From: Nocardioidaceae bacterium UBA4001
GTDB taxonomy: Bacteria > Actinomycetota > Actinomycetes > Propionibacteriales > Nocardioidaceae
Direction: 5' to 3'
DNA: 64,000 nt
Assembly (NCBI GenBank): GCA_002384855.1
Contig: DGBP01000080.1
Coordinates: forward strand, 1 to 64,000
Shown here: piece after piece, positions 24,176 through 32,180 of the stretch
Layout of the letters: each line of letters opens with the position of its first letter
How positions within the stretch are numbered: position 1 is the first letter of the stretch
Notes under the pieces: model-generated
What the model was told of the DNA's origin: nothing
What the model saw: only the letters and a program-made list of their open reading frames with translations
The model's database searches: none
Program-made: the position numbers and the translations under genes

Positions 24176-25387
24176 ATGAGCACGAGACGATCCACCGGGT
24201 TCCTGGCCGTCGCCTCGGCGGTCAACGGGCTGCTCGCCTACGTCTTCTTCGCCGTGGCGACCCGCTCCCTGGGGGCGGAGACCACCGCGCCCGTGTCGGT
24301 GCTGTGGACCTACTGGAGCTTCGCGGCCGCCGCGCTGACCTTCCCGCTTCAGCACTGGATCACACACTCGGTGACCGCGCACGGTGGGGAGGGGCAGGTC
24401 CGCTCCGGGCTGCCGCGGATGGCCGGGGTGATGCTCCTGGCCTCCACAGCGACAGGCCTGCTGGCCTGGCTGCTCCGCGAGCCGCTCTTCCGTCGCGACG
24501 ACGCGTGGTTCCCGCTGCTGGTGGGGCTGCTCACCTTTGGATCGGCCTACATCGGTGTGGTGCGCGGAGCGCTCTCGGCCAGGCGGCAGTTCCTCGGACT
24601 CGGCTGGGCGCTCATGGCTGAGAACGGCGTGCGCGTCCTCGGGGTCGCCGCACTCGCGCTGTCCGGCGTGCAGGACCCCGTGCCCTACGGGCTCGTGCTC
24701 GTCGGCGGTCAGCTCGTCGGCCTCGCCTGGCCCACCGCGCTGGTGTTCTCGCGCGGCGTCGACCGTCCGCCCACCGGCTCGCCCCTCGCCTTCCTCGGTG
24801 GCGCGTCGGTCGCGCAGCTGCTCGGCCAGACCGTCCTCACCGGGGCACCGGTCCTGCTCGCGCTGCGGCTGGGCGCGCCCGCAGAGGTCACCGCGCTGTT
24901 CGCCGCCCTGGCGGTGTTCCGGGCGCCGTACACGCTTGCGCTGGGCGTGGTGCCCCAGCTGACCGGCAGGCTGACGCGGCTGGCCTCCCGGGGCGACGCC
25001 CCGGCGCTGCGGCGCGTGCGCAACCGCACCGCGGTGGTCACGCTCGTCGGCCTGCTCCCGGTCGGGCTGCTCGCCGCGTGGCTCGGCCCGCCGGTCCTCC
25101 GGCTCGTCTTCGGCGACGACGTCGTGCTCGAGGCGCCGGCCGTCGTGCTCGTCGCGGTGGGCTCTGCGGTCGCGGTGGCCAACCTCGTGCTCACCGTGCT
25201 CGCCATGGCCTACGGCCGGCCGGCGGCGGTCGTGCGGGCCTGGCTGCTGGGCGTGGTCACCGCCGGGCTCGTGTTCCTCCTCCTCGACGTCGCCGACCTC
25301 GAGCGGACCGCCACCGCCTTCCTGGTCGCCGAGGCGGTCGCGTTCCTCGCGCTGCTCGTCGCCGGCGGGAGTCCCCGCCGACGCTGA
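24176..25387 (+). CDS. Polysaccharide flippase-like membrane protein (MOP superfamily)
   Basis: 403 residues with about 11-12 membrane helices and short loops. The pattern (ATRSLGAE near helix 1, VRGALSARRQFLGLG in the middle loop, long Ala/Leu/Val helices) resembles Wzx-type and other MOP-superfamily lipid-linked oligosaccharide flippases. It would carry a lipid-linked glycan across the membrane. It starts 34 bases after the oxidase gene and converges on the sugar-nucleotide operon with 9 bases between stops, which supports a surface-glycan role. The precise substrate is unknown. Confidence 0.72.
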   Translation: MSTRRSTGFLAVASAVNGLLAYVFFAVATRSLGAETTAPVSVLWTYWSFAAAALTFPLQHWITHSVTAHGGEGQVRSGLPRMAGVMLLASTATGLLAWLLREPLFRRDDAWFPLLVGLLTFGSAYIGVVRGALSARRQFLGLGWALMAENGVRVLGVAALALSGVQDPVPYGLVLVGGQLVGLAWPTALVFSRGVDRPPTGSPLAFLGGASVAQLLGQTVLTGAPVLLALRLGAPAEVTALFAALAVFRAPYTLALGVVPQLTGRLTRLASRGDAPALRRVRNRTAVVTLVGLLPVGLLAAWLGPPVLRLVFGDDVVLEAPAVVLVAVGSAVAVANLVLTVLAMAYGRPAAVVRAWLLGVVTAGLVFLLLDVADLERTATAFLVAEAVAFLALLVAGGSPRRR

Positions 25388-25396
25388 GCAAGGGGG

Positions 25397-26392
25397 TCAG
25401 TGGCCGAGCGTGCGGTACATCTGCTCGGTGGTGTCCTTGTGCGGCTTCCACCACGCCTCGTTCGCGCGGTACCACTCGATGGTCTGGGTGAGACCCTCAC
25501 GGAGGTCGGAGTAGGCCGGCTCCCAGCCCAGCTCGCGGCGCAGCTTCGAGGAGTCGATGGCGTAGCGCAGGTCGTGGCCCGCGCGGTCCTTCACATGCTC
25601 GAACCAGTCCGTCGAGTGACCGGTGAGCTCGAGCAGGAGCTCGACCACCCGGAGGTTGCTGGCCTCGCCGTCGGCCCCGATCAGGTAGGTCTCGCCGACC
25701 GTGCCCCGTTCGAGGATGGCCACGACCGCGTCGTTGTGGTCATCGACGTGGATCCAGTCCCGGACGTTCGCCCCGGTGCCGTAGAGCCTCGGCTTCTGGC
25801 CGGTCAGCAGGTTGGTGATCTGACGCGGGATGAACTTCTCGACGTGCTGGAGCGGGCCGTAGTTGTTCGAGCAGTTGCTGATCGTCGCCTCGATCCCGAA
25901 GCTGCGGACCCAGGCGCGGACCAGGAGGTCGGCCGACGCCTTGCTCGCGGAGTAGGGGCTCGAGGGGTTGACCGGAGTCGCCTCGGTGAACCTCTGGGGG
26001 TCGTCGAGCTCGAGGTCGCCGTACACCTCGTCGGTCGAGATGTGGTGCAGGCGCACGCCGTGGCGCCGGACCGCCTCGAGCAGGTGGTAGGTGCCCACGA
26101 TGTTGGACTCCACGAACGGCCACGGGTTGTTCAGCGAGTGGTCGTTGTGGGACTCGGCGGCGAAGTGCACGACCGCGTCGGACCCGGCCACCAGGCGGTC
26201 GACGAGCTCGGCGTCGGCCACCGAGCCGTGGACGAACCCGACCCGGTCGAGGACCGGTGTCAGGCTCTCCTTGCTCCCGGCGTAGGTCAGCGCGTCGAGG
26301 ACGACGAGCTCCCAGTCCGGTCGGGTGCGGCTGACCCGCAGGACGAAGTTGGCGCCGATGAACCCGGCGCCTCCGGTGACGAGGATCTTCAT
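25397..26392 (-). CDS. rfbB: dTDP-glucose 4,6-dehydratase
   Basis: Makes dTDP-4-keto-6-deoxyglucose, the branch point of many deoxy-sugars. It has 331 residues, a short-chain dehydrogenase/reductase of the extended type: NAD site TGGAGFIG at the N-terminus, HFAAESHNDHS, catalytic HISTDEVYGDL, and the Tyr-x-x-x-Lys pair in SPYSASKASAD. NNYGPLQHVEKFIPRQI is characteristic of RmlB/RfbB. It is the last gene of a five-gene minus-strand operon, 19 bases after the aminotransferase. No rmlA, C or D is in the window, so the dTDP-glucose supply comes from elsewhere. Confidence 0.92.
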   Translation of the reverse strand: MKILVTGGAGFIGANFVLRVSRTRPDWELVVLDALTYAGSKESLTPVLDRVGFVHGSVADAELVDRLVAGSDAVVHFAAESHNDHSLNNPWPFVESNIVGTYHLLEAVRRHGVRLHHISTDEVYGDLELDDPQRFTEATPVNPSSPYSASKASADLLVRAWVRSFGIEATISNCSNNYGPLQHVEKFIPRQITNLLTGQKPRLYGTGANVRDWIHVDDHNDAVVAILERGTVGETYLIGADGEASNLRVVELLLELTGHSTDWFEHVKDRAGHDLRYAIDSSKLRRELGWEPAYSDLREGLTQTIEWYRANEAWWKPHKDTTEQMYRTLGH

Positions 26393-26411
26393 GAGGGTGC
26401 GACCTCCGGTC

Positions 26412-27572
26412 TCAGGACAGGGCGGCGAGCGCCGCGTCGGTGAAGACTGCCACGACGCGGTCGCTCTGCTCCGCGGTGAGGGCGTTGAAGAACGGCAGGC
26501 GGAGCAGGCGTCCGCTGACGTCGGTCGAGACGGGGCACTCGGTCGGACGGTCGGCGAATCGTCGACCCGCGTCGGAGCTGTGCAGCGGCACGTAGTGGAA
26601 CGTGGGCTGGATGCCGCGGGCGCGCATGTCGGTGAGGACCGCGTCGCGTGAGGTCTGGTCGGGCATGAGCACGTAGAACATGTGGTAGGCCGGCTGGGCG
26701 CCAGGGCGGACCTGCGGGAGCTGGAGGCCGTGCGCGGCGGCGAACGGGGCGAGGTCGCGAAGGTACCGCTCGAAGACGGCCCGCCGCTTCCCCTGGATCA
26801 CGTCGCGCTTCTCGAGCTGACCGGTGAGGTAGGCCGCGAGCGTGTCGGACAGGCCGAAGGAGGATCCGGTGTCTCGCCAGGAGTACTTGTCGACCTGTCC
26901 GAGCATGAACGCCCGCCGGTCGGTTCCCTTCTCGTGGAGCACCCGAGCGCGGTCGATGTCCGCGGGGTCGTGGAGCAGCAGGGCGCCCCCCTCGCCGCAG
27001 ACGAAGTTCTTGGTGTCGTGGAAGCTCTGCGCGGCGAACCGCCCGAAGCTGCCGAGAGGTAGCCCGTTCCAGGACCCGAAGAGGCCGTGTGCGTTGTCCT
27101 CGATCAGGGCGACGTCGGGACGGTCACGCAGCACCTCACGGATCCCGTCGATGTCGCACGGGATACCGGCGTAGTGCACCGGCACCACGGCCCGCACCGA
27201 GTCGTCGAGCAGCTCCGCGAGATGGGCGGGGTCGAGCCCGAGCGTCTCCGGCTCGACGTCGCAGAACAGCAGGCGGGCCCCCTGGCGGGCGAAGGCGAGC
27301 GCGCTGGTGGTGAAGGTGAAGTCCGGGACGATCACCGTGTCACCGGGCTTCAGGTCGAGCAGCATCGCGGAGAGCTCGAGCGCGGCGGTGCACGACGTGG
27401 TGAGGAGGACCTCCTCCGCTCCCGTGGCCTCCTGGAGGATCGCTGCGGCTCTCGCCGAGAACGGCCCGGCGGAGGAGGTGTGTCCCCCGGTCATGGACTC
27501 GAGCACGTAGGCCTGCTCGTCGCCCTCGAGCGAGGGGACGTTGAACGGGATCGGGCTGGCGTGTTCGGTCAT
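26412..27572 (-). CDS. dTDP-4-amino-4,6-dideoxygalactose transaminase (WecE/RffA-like)
   Basis: PLP-dependent sugar aminotransferase of the DegT/DnrJ/EryC1 family, 386 residues. It shares with E. coli WecE the landmarks IPFNVPSLEGDE, LLTTSCTAALE, VPVHYAGIPCDID, the PLP lysine in SFHDTKNF, GQVDKYSWRDTGSS and FHYVPLHSS. With RfbB encoded just downstream, the likely reaction is amination of dTDP-4-keto-6-deoxyglucose to dTDP-4-amino-4,6-dideoxygalactose (or a C4 epimer). In E. coli the product feeds enterobacterial common antigen; here it would enter another surface glycan. Confidence 0.87.
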   Translation of the reverse strand: MTEHASPIPFNVPSLEGDEQAYVLESMTGGHTSSAGPFSARAAAILQEATGAEEVLLTTSCTAALELSAMLLDLKPGDTVIVPDFTFTTSALAFARQGARLLFCDVEPETLGLDPAHLAELLDDSVRAVVPVHYAGIPCDIDGIREVLRDRPDVALIEDNAHGLFGSWNGLPLGSFGRFAAQSFHDTKNFVCGEGGALLLHDPADIDRARVLHEKGTDRRAFMLGQVDKYSWRDTGSSFGLSDTLAAYLTGQLEKRDVIQGKRRAVFERYLRDLAPFAAAHGLQLPQVRPGAQPAYHMFYVLMPDQTSRDAVLTDMRARGIQPTFHYVPLHSSDAGRRFADRPTECPVSTDVSGRLLRLPFFNALTAEQSDRVVAVFTDAALAALS

Positions 27573-27596
27573 GGGCGTTCCCTCATCTTCCTCTGG

Positions 27597-28352
27597 TCAG
27601 CGACGGGTCGGCCAGGGCAGGCCTCGGCCGACCAGCTCGCTCAGGGCCTGGTCGCCGGCGGCGAAGTAGTCGCGCAGCCGGTTCTCCAGGTCGGGGGAGA
27701 GGTCGGGTCTGGGGGTGTCACTCCGGTTCACACGGCCGGTCGGGGCCGGCGCGCGGAAGCCGGGGTCGGCCCCTACGGCAGCGTACAGGTCGGACACGGC
27801 GGACGGATCGGAGAGAAGATCGGCCAGGAAGTGCACGTGCACCCGGCCGGGGAAGGCGTCCCGCCAGGGCCCGAGACAGTCCGCGAACCGGCCGCGCTCG
27901 AGGTAGCCGAACGGGGAGACCGACGTCGCCGAGGGGTCCCACGGGCGGCTCGAGGCGAGGTTCTCGGTGAGTGCCTGCTCGAGGGGCCGCTGCTCGTAGC
28001 CGTGGTCGGTGCTGAACCGCCAGTTCGACACCGCGCGCTCCACGGGATCGCGCAGGAGCACCACGATGTCGGCCTCGCCGAGCACGCGCCTCGCGCGCCG
28101 GGCCGCCTCCGCGACCTCGAGGTAGCTGGTGCTCTTCTCGCCGTGGACGGTCTCGTCCCTGGCGTGGGAGAAGTACGTCGAGAGGTACCACTCCACGCCC
28201 TTGTCGACCACCTCGTCGGAGAGGAAGACCTTGGGCTCCGGGCGGGTGGGCCGTGCCATGACGATCTCGGGGTGGGCCTCGAGGAGCGTGTGGAGGTACG
28301 TCGTACCCGACCGCTGGGCGCCGATGACCAGGAAGTGGCGCCGCGTCATCAT
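27597..28352 (-). CDS. PAPS-dependent sulfotransferase
   Basis: 251 residues. The 5'-phosphosulfate-binding loop is GAQRSGTTYL (11-20) and the 3'-phosphate-binding helix is RDPVERAVSNWRF, both typical of the sulfotransferase family that includes heparan N-deacetylase/sulfotransferases and bacterial NodH-like enzymes. It would move sulfate from PAPS to a sugar hydroxyl or amine. Its ATG overlaps the stop of the glycosyltransferase gene (ATGA at 28352-28349), and the aminotransferase follows after 24 bases, so a sulfated amino sugar is a reasonable inference. Confidence 0.87.
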   Translation of the reverse strand: MMTRRHFLVIGAQRSGTTYLHTLLEAHPEIVMARPTRPEPKVFLSDEVVDKGVEWYLSTYFSHARDETVHGEKSTSYLEVAEAARRARRVLGEADIVVLLRDPVERAVSNWRFSTDHGYEQRPLEQALTENLASSRPWDPSATSVSPFGYLERGRFADCLGPWRDAFPGRVHVHFLADLLSDPSAVSDLYAAVGADPGFRAPAPTGRVNRSDTPRPDLSPDLENRLRDYFAAGDQALSELVGRGLPWPTRR

Positions 28353-29344
28353 CCGACCCTCTCGATGACGTGGTAGGTCTCGTGGGCCGAGACCGTCTTG
28401 AGGGTGCGGACGACGTACTCGCCCAGCATCGACAGCAGCGCGATCGTCACGCCGTTGAAGATCCCCAGCAGCACGACGAGGGTGGTCCAGCCCTCCACGG
28501 GTGAGTCGACGAACAGGGCGCGGACCAGGTAGCCCACGCCGATCAGGAAGCTCAGTGCGGCGATCACGAACCCGGCCGCAGCGGCGAGCCGCAGCGGGAA
28601 GATCGAGTAGCTGAAGAGGATCGTGAGGACCAGCCGGAGGATCCGGACCAGGTTGTACTGGCTCGTGCCGACCTTGCGGGGCTCGTGGCGGACCGTCACG
28701 TTGGCCCTGTCGTGGGAGTACATCAACGCCTGGCCGGTGATGTAGGGCTCGGCGGTCCGCGAGGCGCAGATCCGTTCGACGACGTCGCGGCGCAGGATCC
28801 GGAAGTTGGAGACGGTCAGGTCCGGCGGCTGGAAGAACACCCGCCGGTTGATCAGGTCGATCACCTTGGTGCCCAGACGCCGGTAGCCCGCGGCCTGCTT
28901 GCTCTCGAAGCGGCCGAAGACGACGTCGTGGCCGTTCATCGCGGCGTCGATCAGCACCAGCGCCTGGTCGGGCGGGTTCTGCAGGTCGTCGTCCATCGTG
29001 ATGACGTAGTCGCCGGTCGAGGCCCGGAAGCCGGCCAGGTTCGCGTTGTGCTGCCCGTAGTTCTTCAGCAGGTCGAGTGCCACGACGTGCTCGTGGTGCC
29101 GCGCCTTCTCGGCGATGACCTCCCAGCTGCCGTCCCGGCTGCCGTCGTTGACCAGGATCAGCTCGTAGGACAGCCCCGCGCGCTCGAACTCCTCGACGAT
29201 GCGGTCGGTGGTCTCGCCGACGAGCTGAACGCTGTTGAACACGGGGACGACCACCGAGTAGGTGAACTCTCGGGGGTTCAGCCGGCGCGGTGACGGACCC
29301 TCCGTGCGGGGGCCCGTCGCCGGCGTGTCCTTGTCCAGGTCCAC
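28349..29344 (-). CDS. Family 2 glycosyltransferase with membrane anchor (DPM1/ArnC-like)
   Basis: 331 residues. GT-A fold: YSVVVPVFNSVQLVGE, LVNDGSRDGSW, and the DxD motif in YVITMDDDLQNPP. Two C-terminal membrane helices (FPLRLAAAAGFVIAALSFLIGVGYLVRAL and TTLVVLLGIFNGVTIALLSMLGEYV) match polyprenyl-phosphate glycosyltransferases such as ArnC and GtrB. It would load a nucleotide sugar onto undecaprenyl phosphate. GTG 29344 has GGAGGG 7 bases upstream, 14 bases after the nucS stop. The product may be flipped and used by a GT-C enzyme. Confidence 0.88.
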   Translation of the reverse strand: MDLDKDTPATGPRTEGPSPRRLNPREFTYSVVVPVFNSVQLVGETTDRIVEEFERAGLSYELILVNDGSRDGSWEVIAEKARHHEHVVALDLLKNYGQHNANLAGFRASTGDYVITMDDDLQNPPDQALVLIDAAMNGHDVVFGRFESKQAAGYRRLGTKVIDLINRRVFFQPPDLTVSNFRILRRDVVERICASRTAEPYITGQALMYSHDRANVTVRHEPRKVGTSQYNLVRILRLVLTILFSYSIFPLRLAAAAGFVIAALSFLIGVGYLVRALFVDSPVEGWTTLVVLLGIFNGVTIALLSMLGEYVVRTLKTVSAHETYHVIERVG

Positions 29345-29358
29345 GGTCGGTCCCTCCG

Positions 29359-30033
29359 TCAGAACAGTCGGTCGGACGGGTCGTCCATGCCGCGCAGGGA
29401 ATCGTAGTCGACCACGGCACAGGCGATGCCGCGGTCCTGGGCGAGGACCCTGGCCTGGGGCTTGATCTCCTGGGCGGCGAAGATGCCGCGCACCGGGCGC
29501 AGCTTCGGGTCGCGGTTGAGAAGCTCGAGGTAGCGGGTCAGCTGCTCGACGCCGTCGATCTCGCCCCGGCGCTTGACCTCGACGGCCACCGAGGCGCCGT
29601 CGGCGTCGCGACACAGCAGGTCCACCGGCCCGATGGCGGTGGGGAACTCCCGTCGTACGAGCGTCAGACCGTCCCCGAGGTGGGCGGGGTGCTCGGCGAG
29701 GAGCGCCTGGAGGTGCTTCTCGACGCCGTCCTTCTGCAGGCCCGGGTCGATCCCGAGGTCGTGGCTGGTGTCGTGGCTGATCTCCGTCAGGAGGATCCGG
29801 AGCGTGTCGTCGTCCTTGCCGGTGACCGTCCACTCCACGTGGCCGTCCTCGCTGGTCCCCTCGACCACCCTGCACGGCGGGGACATCCAGTTCAGCGGCT
29901 TGTAGGAGCCGCCGTCGGAGTGGATCAGCACCGAGCCGTCGGTCTTGACCAGGATCAGGCGCGTCGCCAGGGGCAGGTGGGCAGTGAGGCGGCCGGCGTA
30001 GTCGACCTGACACTTCGCGATGACGAGACGCAC
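29359..30033 (-). CDS. nucS: Endonuclease NucS (EndoMS), mismatch-specific
   Basis: DNA repair nuclease that replaces MutS/MutL in most actinobacteria by cutting both strands at G-T, G-G and T-T mismatches. It has 224 residues. The N-terminal domain begins MRLVIAKCQVDYAGRL. The C-terminal RecB-like nuclease domain has PVDLLCRD, VAVEVKRRGEIDGVEQLTRYLE and the basic RRE segment; the Asp and the Glu-x-Lys are the metal-binding and catalytic core. GTG start at 30033. It heads the minus-strand glycan operon, which is an unexpected partnership. Confidence 0.94.
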   Translation of the reverse strand: MRLVIAKCQVDYAGRLTAHLPLATRLILVKTDGSVLIHSDGGSYKPLNWMSPPCRVVEGTSEDGHVEWTVTGKDDDTLRILLTEISHDTSHDLGIDPGLQKDGVEKHLQALLAEHPAHLGDGLTLVRREFPTAIGPVDLLCRDADGASVAVEVKRRGEIDGVEQLTRYLELLNRDPKLRPVRGIFAAQEIKPQARVLAQDRGIACAVVDYDSLRGMDDPSDRLF

Positions 30034-30103
30034 GGCAGGGAGGTTACCCGCAGGTGTCCTACCTCACGGCACCGGCGGTGGGATGCGTGCCATGATGCCG
30101 CCC

Positions 30104-31891
30104 ATGACATCCGGACGTGACTTCCGCAGCATCGGTGTGATCGGCCTCGGCACGATGGGTGCCGGCATCGCCGAGATCTTCGCCCGCAACGGCTACTCGG
30201 TCGTCGGGGTGGAGCTCAACGACGAGGGGCTCGAGCGCGGGCGTCAGCACATCCAGCACTCCACCGACCGGGCGGTCAAGCGCGGCAAGCTCTCGGCGGC
30301 CGACCAGGCCGAGCTCGTCGGTCGCATCACGTTCACCACCGAGCTCGCCGACGTCAAGGAGGCCGACCTCGTGATCGAGGCGGTCGTCGAGAAGCTCGAG
30401 GTCAAGCAGGAGCTGTTCCGCCGGCTCGACGCGGTCGTGCGCCCCGAGTCGATCCTCGCCACGAACACCTCCTCGCTGTCGGTCACCGAGATCTCGACCG
30501 CCACCTCGCACCCCGGCCGCGTCGTCGGCATCCACTTCTTCAACCCCGCGCCCGTGCAGAAGCTCGTCGAGATCGTGCGCACCGTGGTCACCGAGCCCGA
30601 CGTCCTCGACGACGTCGCGGCCCTGGCCCAGAAGCTCGACAAGACCCCGGTCGTCTGTGGCGACAAGGCCGGCTTCATCGCGAACACGCTGCTGTTCGGC
30701 TACCTCAACCACGCGGTCTCGATGTACGAGGCGCGCTACGCGAGCCGGGAGGACATCGACGCCGCCATGCGCTTCGGCACCGGCTACCCGATGGGTCCGC
30801 TGGCGCTGCTCGACCTGATCGGCCTCGACACCGCCTACGAGATCCTCGACACGATGTACAAGCAGGGCCGCGACCGGCTGCACGCCCCCGCCCCGATCCT
30901 CAAGCAGATGGTCACCGCCGGCATGCTGGGGCGCAAGACCGGCCGTGGCTTCTACACCTATGAGGCCCCCGACAGCCCGGTCGTGGTGCCCGACGCGATC
31001 ACGCCGTCCGAGGACGACAAGGCGCAGCTGCGCCACGACATCCGCAGGGTCGGCGTCGTCGGCACCGGCACGATGGCCACCGGCATCGTCGAGGTGTTCG
31101 CCAAGTCCGGGTTCGACGTCGTGTACGTCGGACGCAGCGACGCCAAGGTCGACGGCGTCCGTGCGAGCATCGAGAGGTCGCTCGACAAGGCCATCCAGCG
31201 GGGCAAGCTCGAGGAGTCCGCCAAGGCCGAGGTCCTGGACAGGCTCACCGGCACCACGAAGCTCGACGACCTCGCCGACGTCGACATCGTGGTCGAGGCG
31301 ATCGCCGAGGACCTCATGATCAAGACGGTGCTCTTCGAGAACCTCGACGAGATCTGCAAGCCCGGCGCGATCCTCGCGACGACCACCTCCTCGCTCCCGG
31401 TGATCTCGCTGGCGAAGGTGACCCGGCGACCCGAGGACGTCGTCGGCATGCACTTCTTCAACCCCGCGCCGATCATGAAGCTGGTCGAGGTGGTCAGCAC
31501 GGTCAGCACGGCCGACGAGGTCGCCGAGACCACCCGGGCGCTGTGCGAACGTCTCGGGAAGGTCGCGGTCTCGTGCGGCGACCGGGCAGGCTTCATCGTC
31601 AACGCGCTCCTGTTCCCCTACCTCAACGACGCGGTGAAGATGCTCGAGGCGCACTACGCCAGCGCCGACGACATCGACACCGCGATGAAGTACGGCTGCG
31701 CCCTGCCGATGGGTCCCTTCGAGCTGCTCGACGTGGTGGGCAACGACGTCTCTCTGGCCATCCAGCGCGAGCTCTACCTCGAGTTCCGCGAGCCCGGCTT
31801 CGCGCCGGCGCCCCTGCTCGAGCACCTCGTCACCGCCGGCTACCTCGGTCGCAAGACCCAGCGCGGGTTCCGCGACTACACCACCCGGTGA
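30104..31891 (+). CDS. Tandem-duplicated 3-hydroxyacyl-CoA dehydrogenase
   Basis: 595 residues made of two full 3-hydroxybutyryl-CoA dehydrogenase-like units. Unit 1 has the NAD motif GLGTMGAG (14-21) and catalytic H144 in GIHFFNPAP; unit 2 has GTGTMATG (320-327) and H450 in GMHFFNPAP. Both keep the active His and the C-terminal dimerisation domain (MGPLALLDLIGLD and MGPFELLDVVGND), so both may be active. Expected reaction: acetoacetyl-CoA/3-hydroxybutyryl-CoA conversion for beta-oxidation or the ethylmalonyl-CoA pathway. Three in-frame ATGs lie upstream of 30104; none has a good ribosome site. Confidence 0.9.
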   Translation: MTSGRDFRSIGVIGLGTMGAGIAEIFARNGYSVVGVELNDEGLERGRQHIQHSTDRAVKRGKLSAADQAELVGRITFTTELADVKEADLVIEAVVEKLEVKQELFRRLDAVVRPESILATNTSSLSVTEISTATSHPGRVVGIHFFNPAPVQKLVEIVRTVVTEPDVLDDVAALAQKLDKTPVVCGDKAGFIANTLLFGYLNHAVSMYEARYASREDIDAAMRFGTGYPMGPLALLDLIGLDTAYEILDTMYKQGRDRLHAPAPILKQMVTAGMLGRKTGRGFYTYEAPDSPVVVPDAITPSEDDKAQLRHDIRRVGVVGTGTMATGIVEVFAKSGFDVVYVGRSDAKVDGVRASIERSLDKAIQRGKLEESAKAEVLDRLTGTTKLDDLADVDIVVEAIAEDLMIKTVLFENLDEICKPGAILATTTSSLPVISLAKVTRRPEDVVGMHFFNPAPIMKLVEVVSTVSTADEVAETTRALCERLGKVAVSCGDRAGFIVNALLFPYLNDAVKMLEAHYASADDIDTAMKYGCALPMGPFELLDVVGNDVSLAIQRELYLEFREPGFAPAPLLEHLVTAGYLGRKTQRGFRDYTTR

Positions 31892-32127
31892 CCGACCGGG
31901 TCGAGACCTACCACGGCGAGGAGTACGTCGTACGCCGGGTCACCGGCTCCGCGGCGACCAAGCCGTACCGGTGTCCCGGCTGTGCGCAGACCATCCGACC
32001 GGCCACGCCCCACGTGGTGGCGTGGCCGGTCGTCCCGCACCTGCTCGCCGGGCCCGAGGGGTCCGGGATCGACGAGCGGCGGCACTGGCACACACCCTGC
32101 TGGAAGGCGCGTGACCGCCGCCGCTGA
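31888..32127 (+). CDS. Small CxxC zinc-ribbon-like protein
   Basis: 79 residues, GTG start overlapping the stop of the dehydrogenase (GTGA at 31888-31891). Possible zinc ligands are the CPGC pair (YRCPGCAQTIRP), the HxH pair in RRHWHTPCW and the last Cys. The rest is basic. The function is unknown; similar short ribbons in actinobacteria are often mislabelled ATP/GTP-binding proteins. Its coupling to the dehydrogenase suggests co-expression but gives no activity. Confidence 0.75.
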   Translation: MTDRVETYHGEEYVVRRVTGSAATKPYRCPGCAQTIRPATPHVVAWPVVPHLLAGPEGSGIDERRHWHTPCWKARDRRR

Positions 32128-32180
32128 GCCCTGCTCCCGATACCGTGGGAGATGGAGCAGGTGATGAGGTGGAGGGGTTC

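Noticed and set aside
23209..30033. Horizontally acquired genomic island
   Set aside because: Glycan genes are a variable category, but there is no integrase, tRNA, flanking repeat or visible drop in GC; a measured composition profile would be needed.
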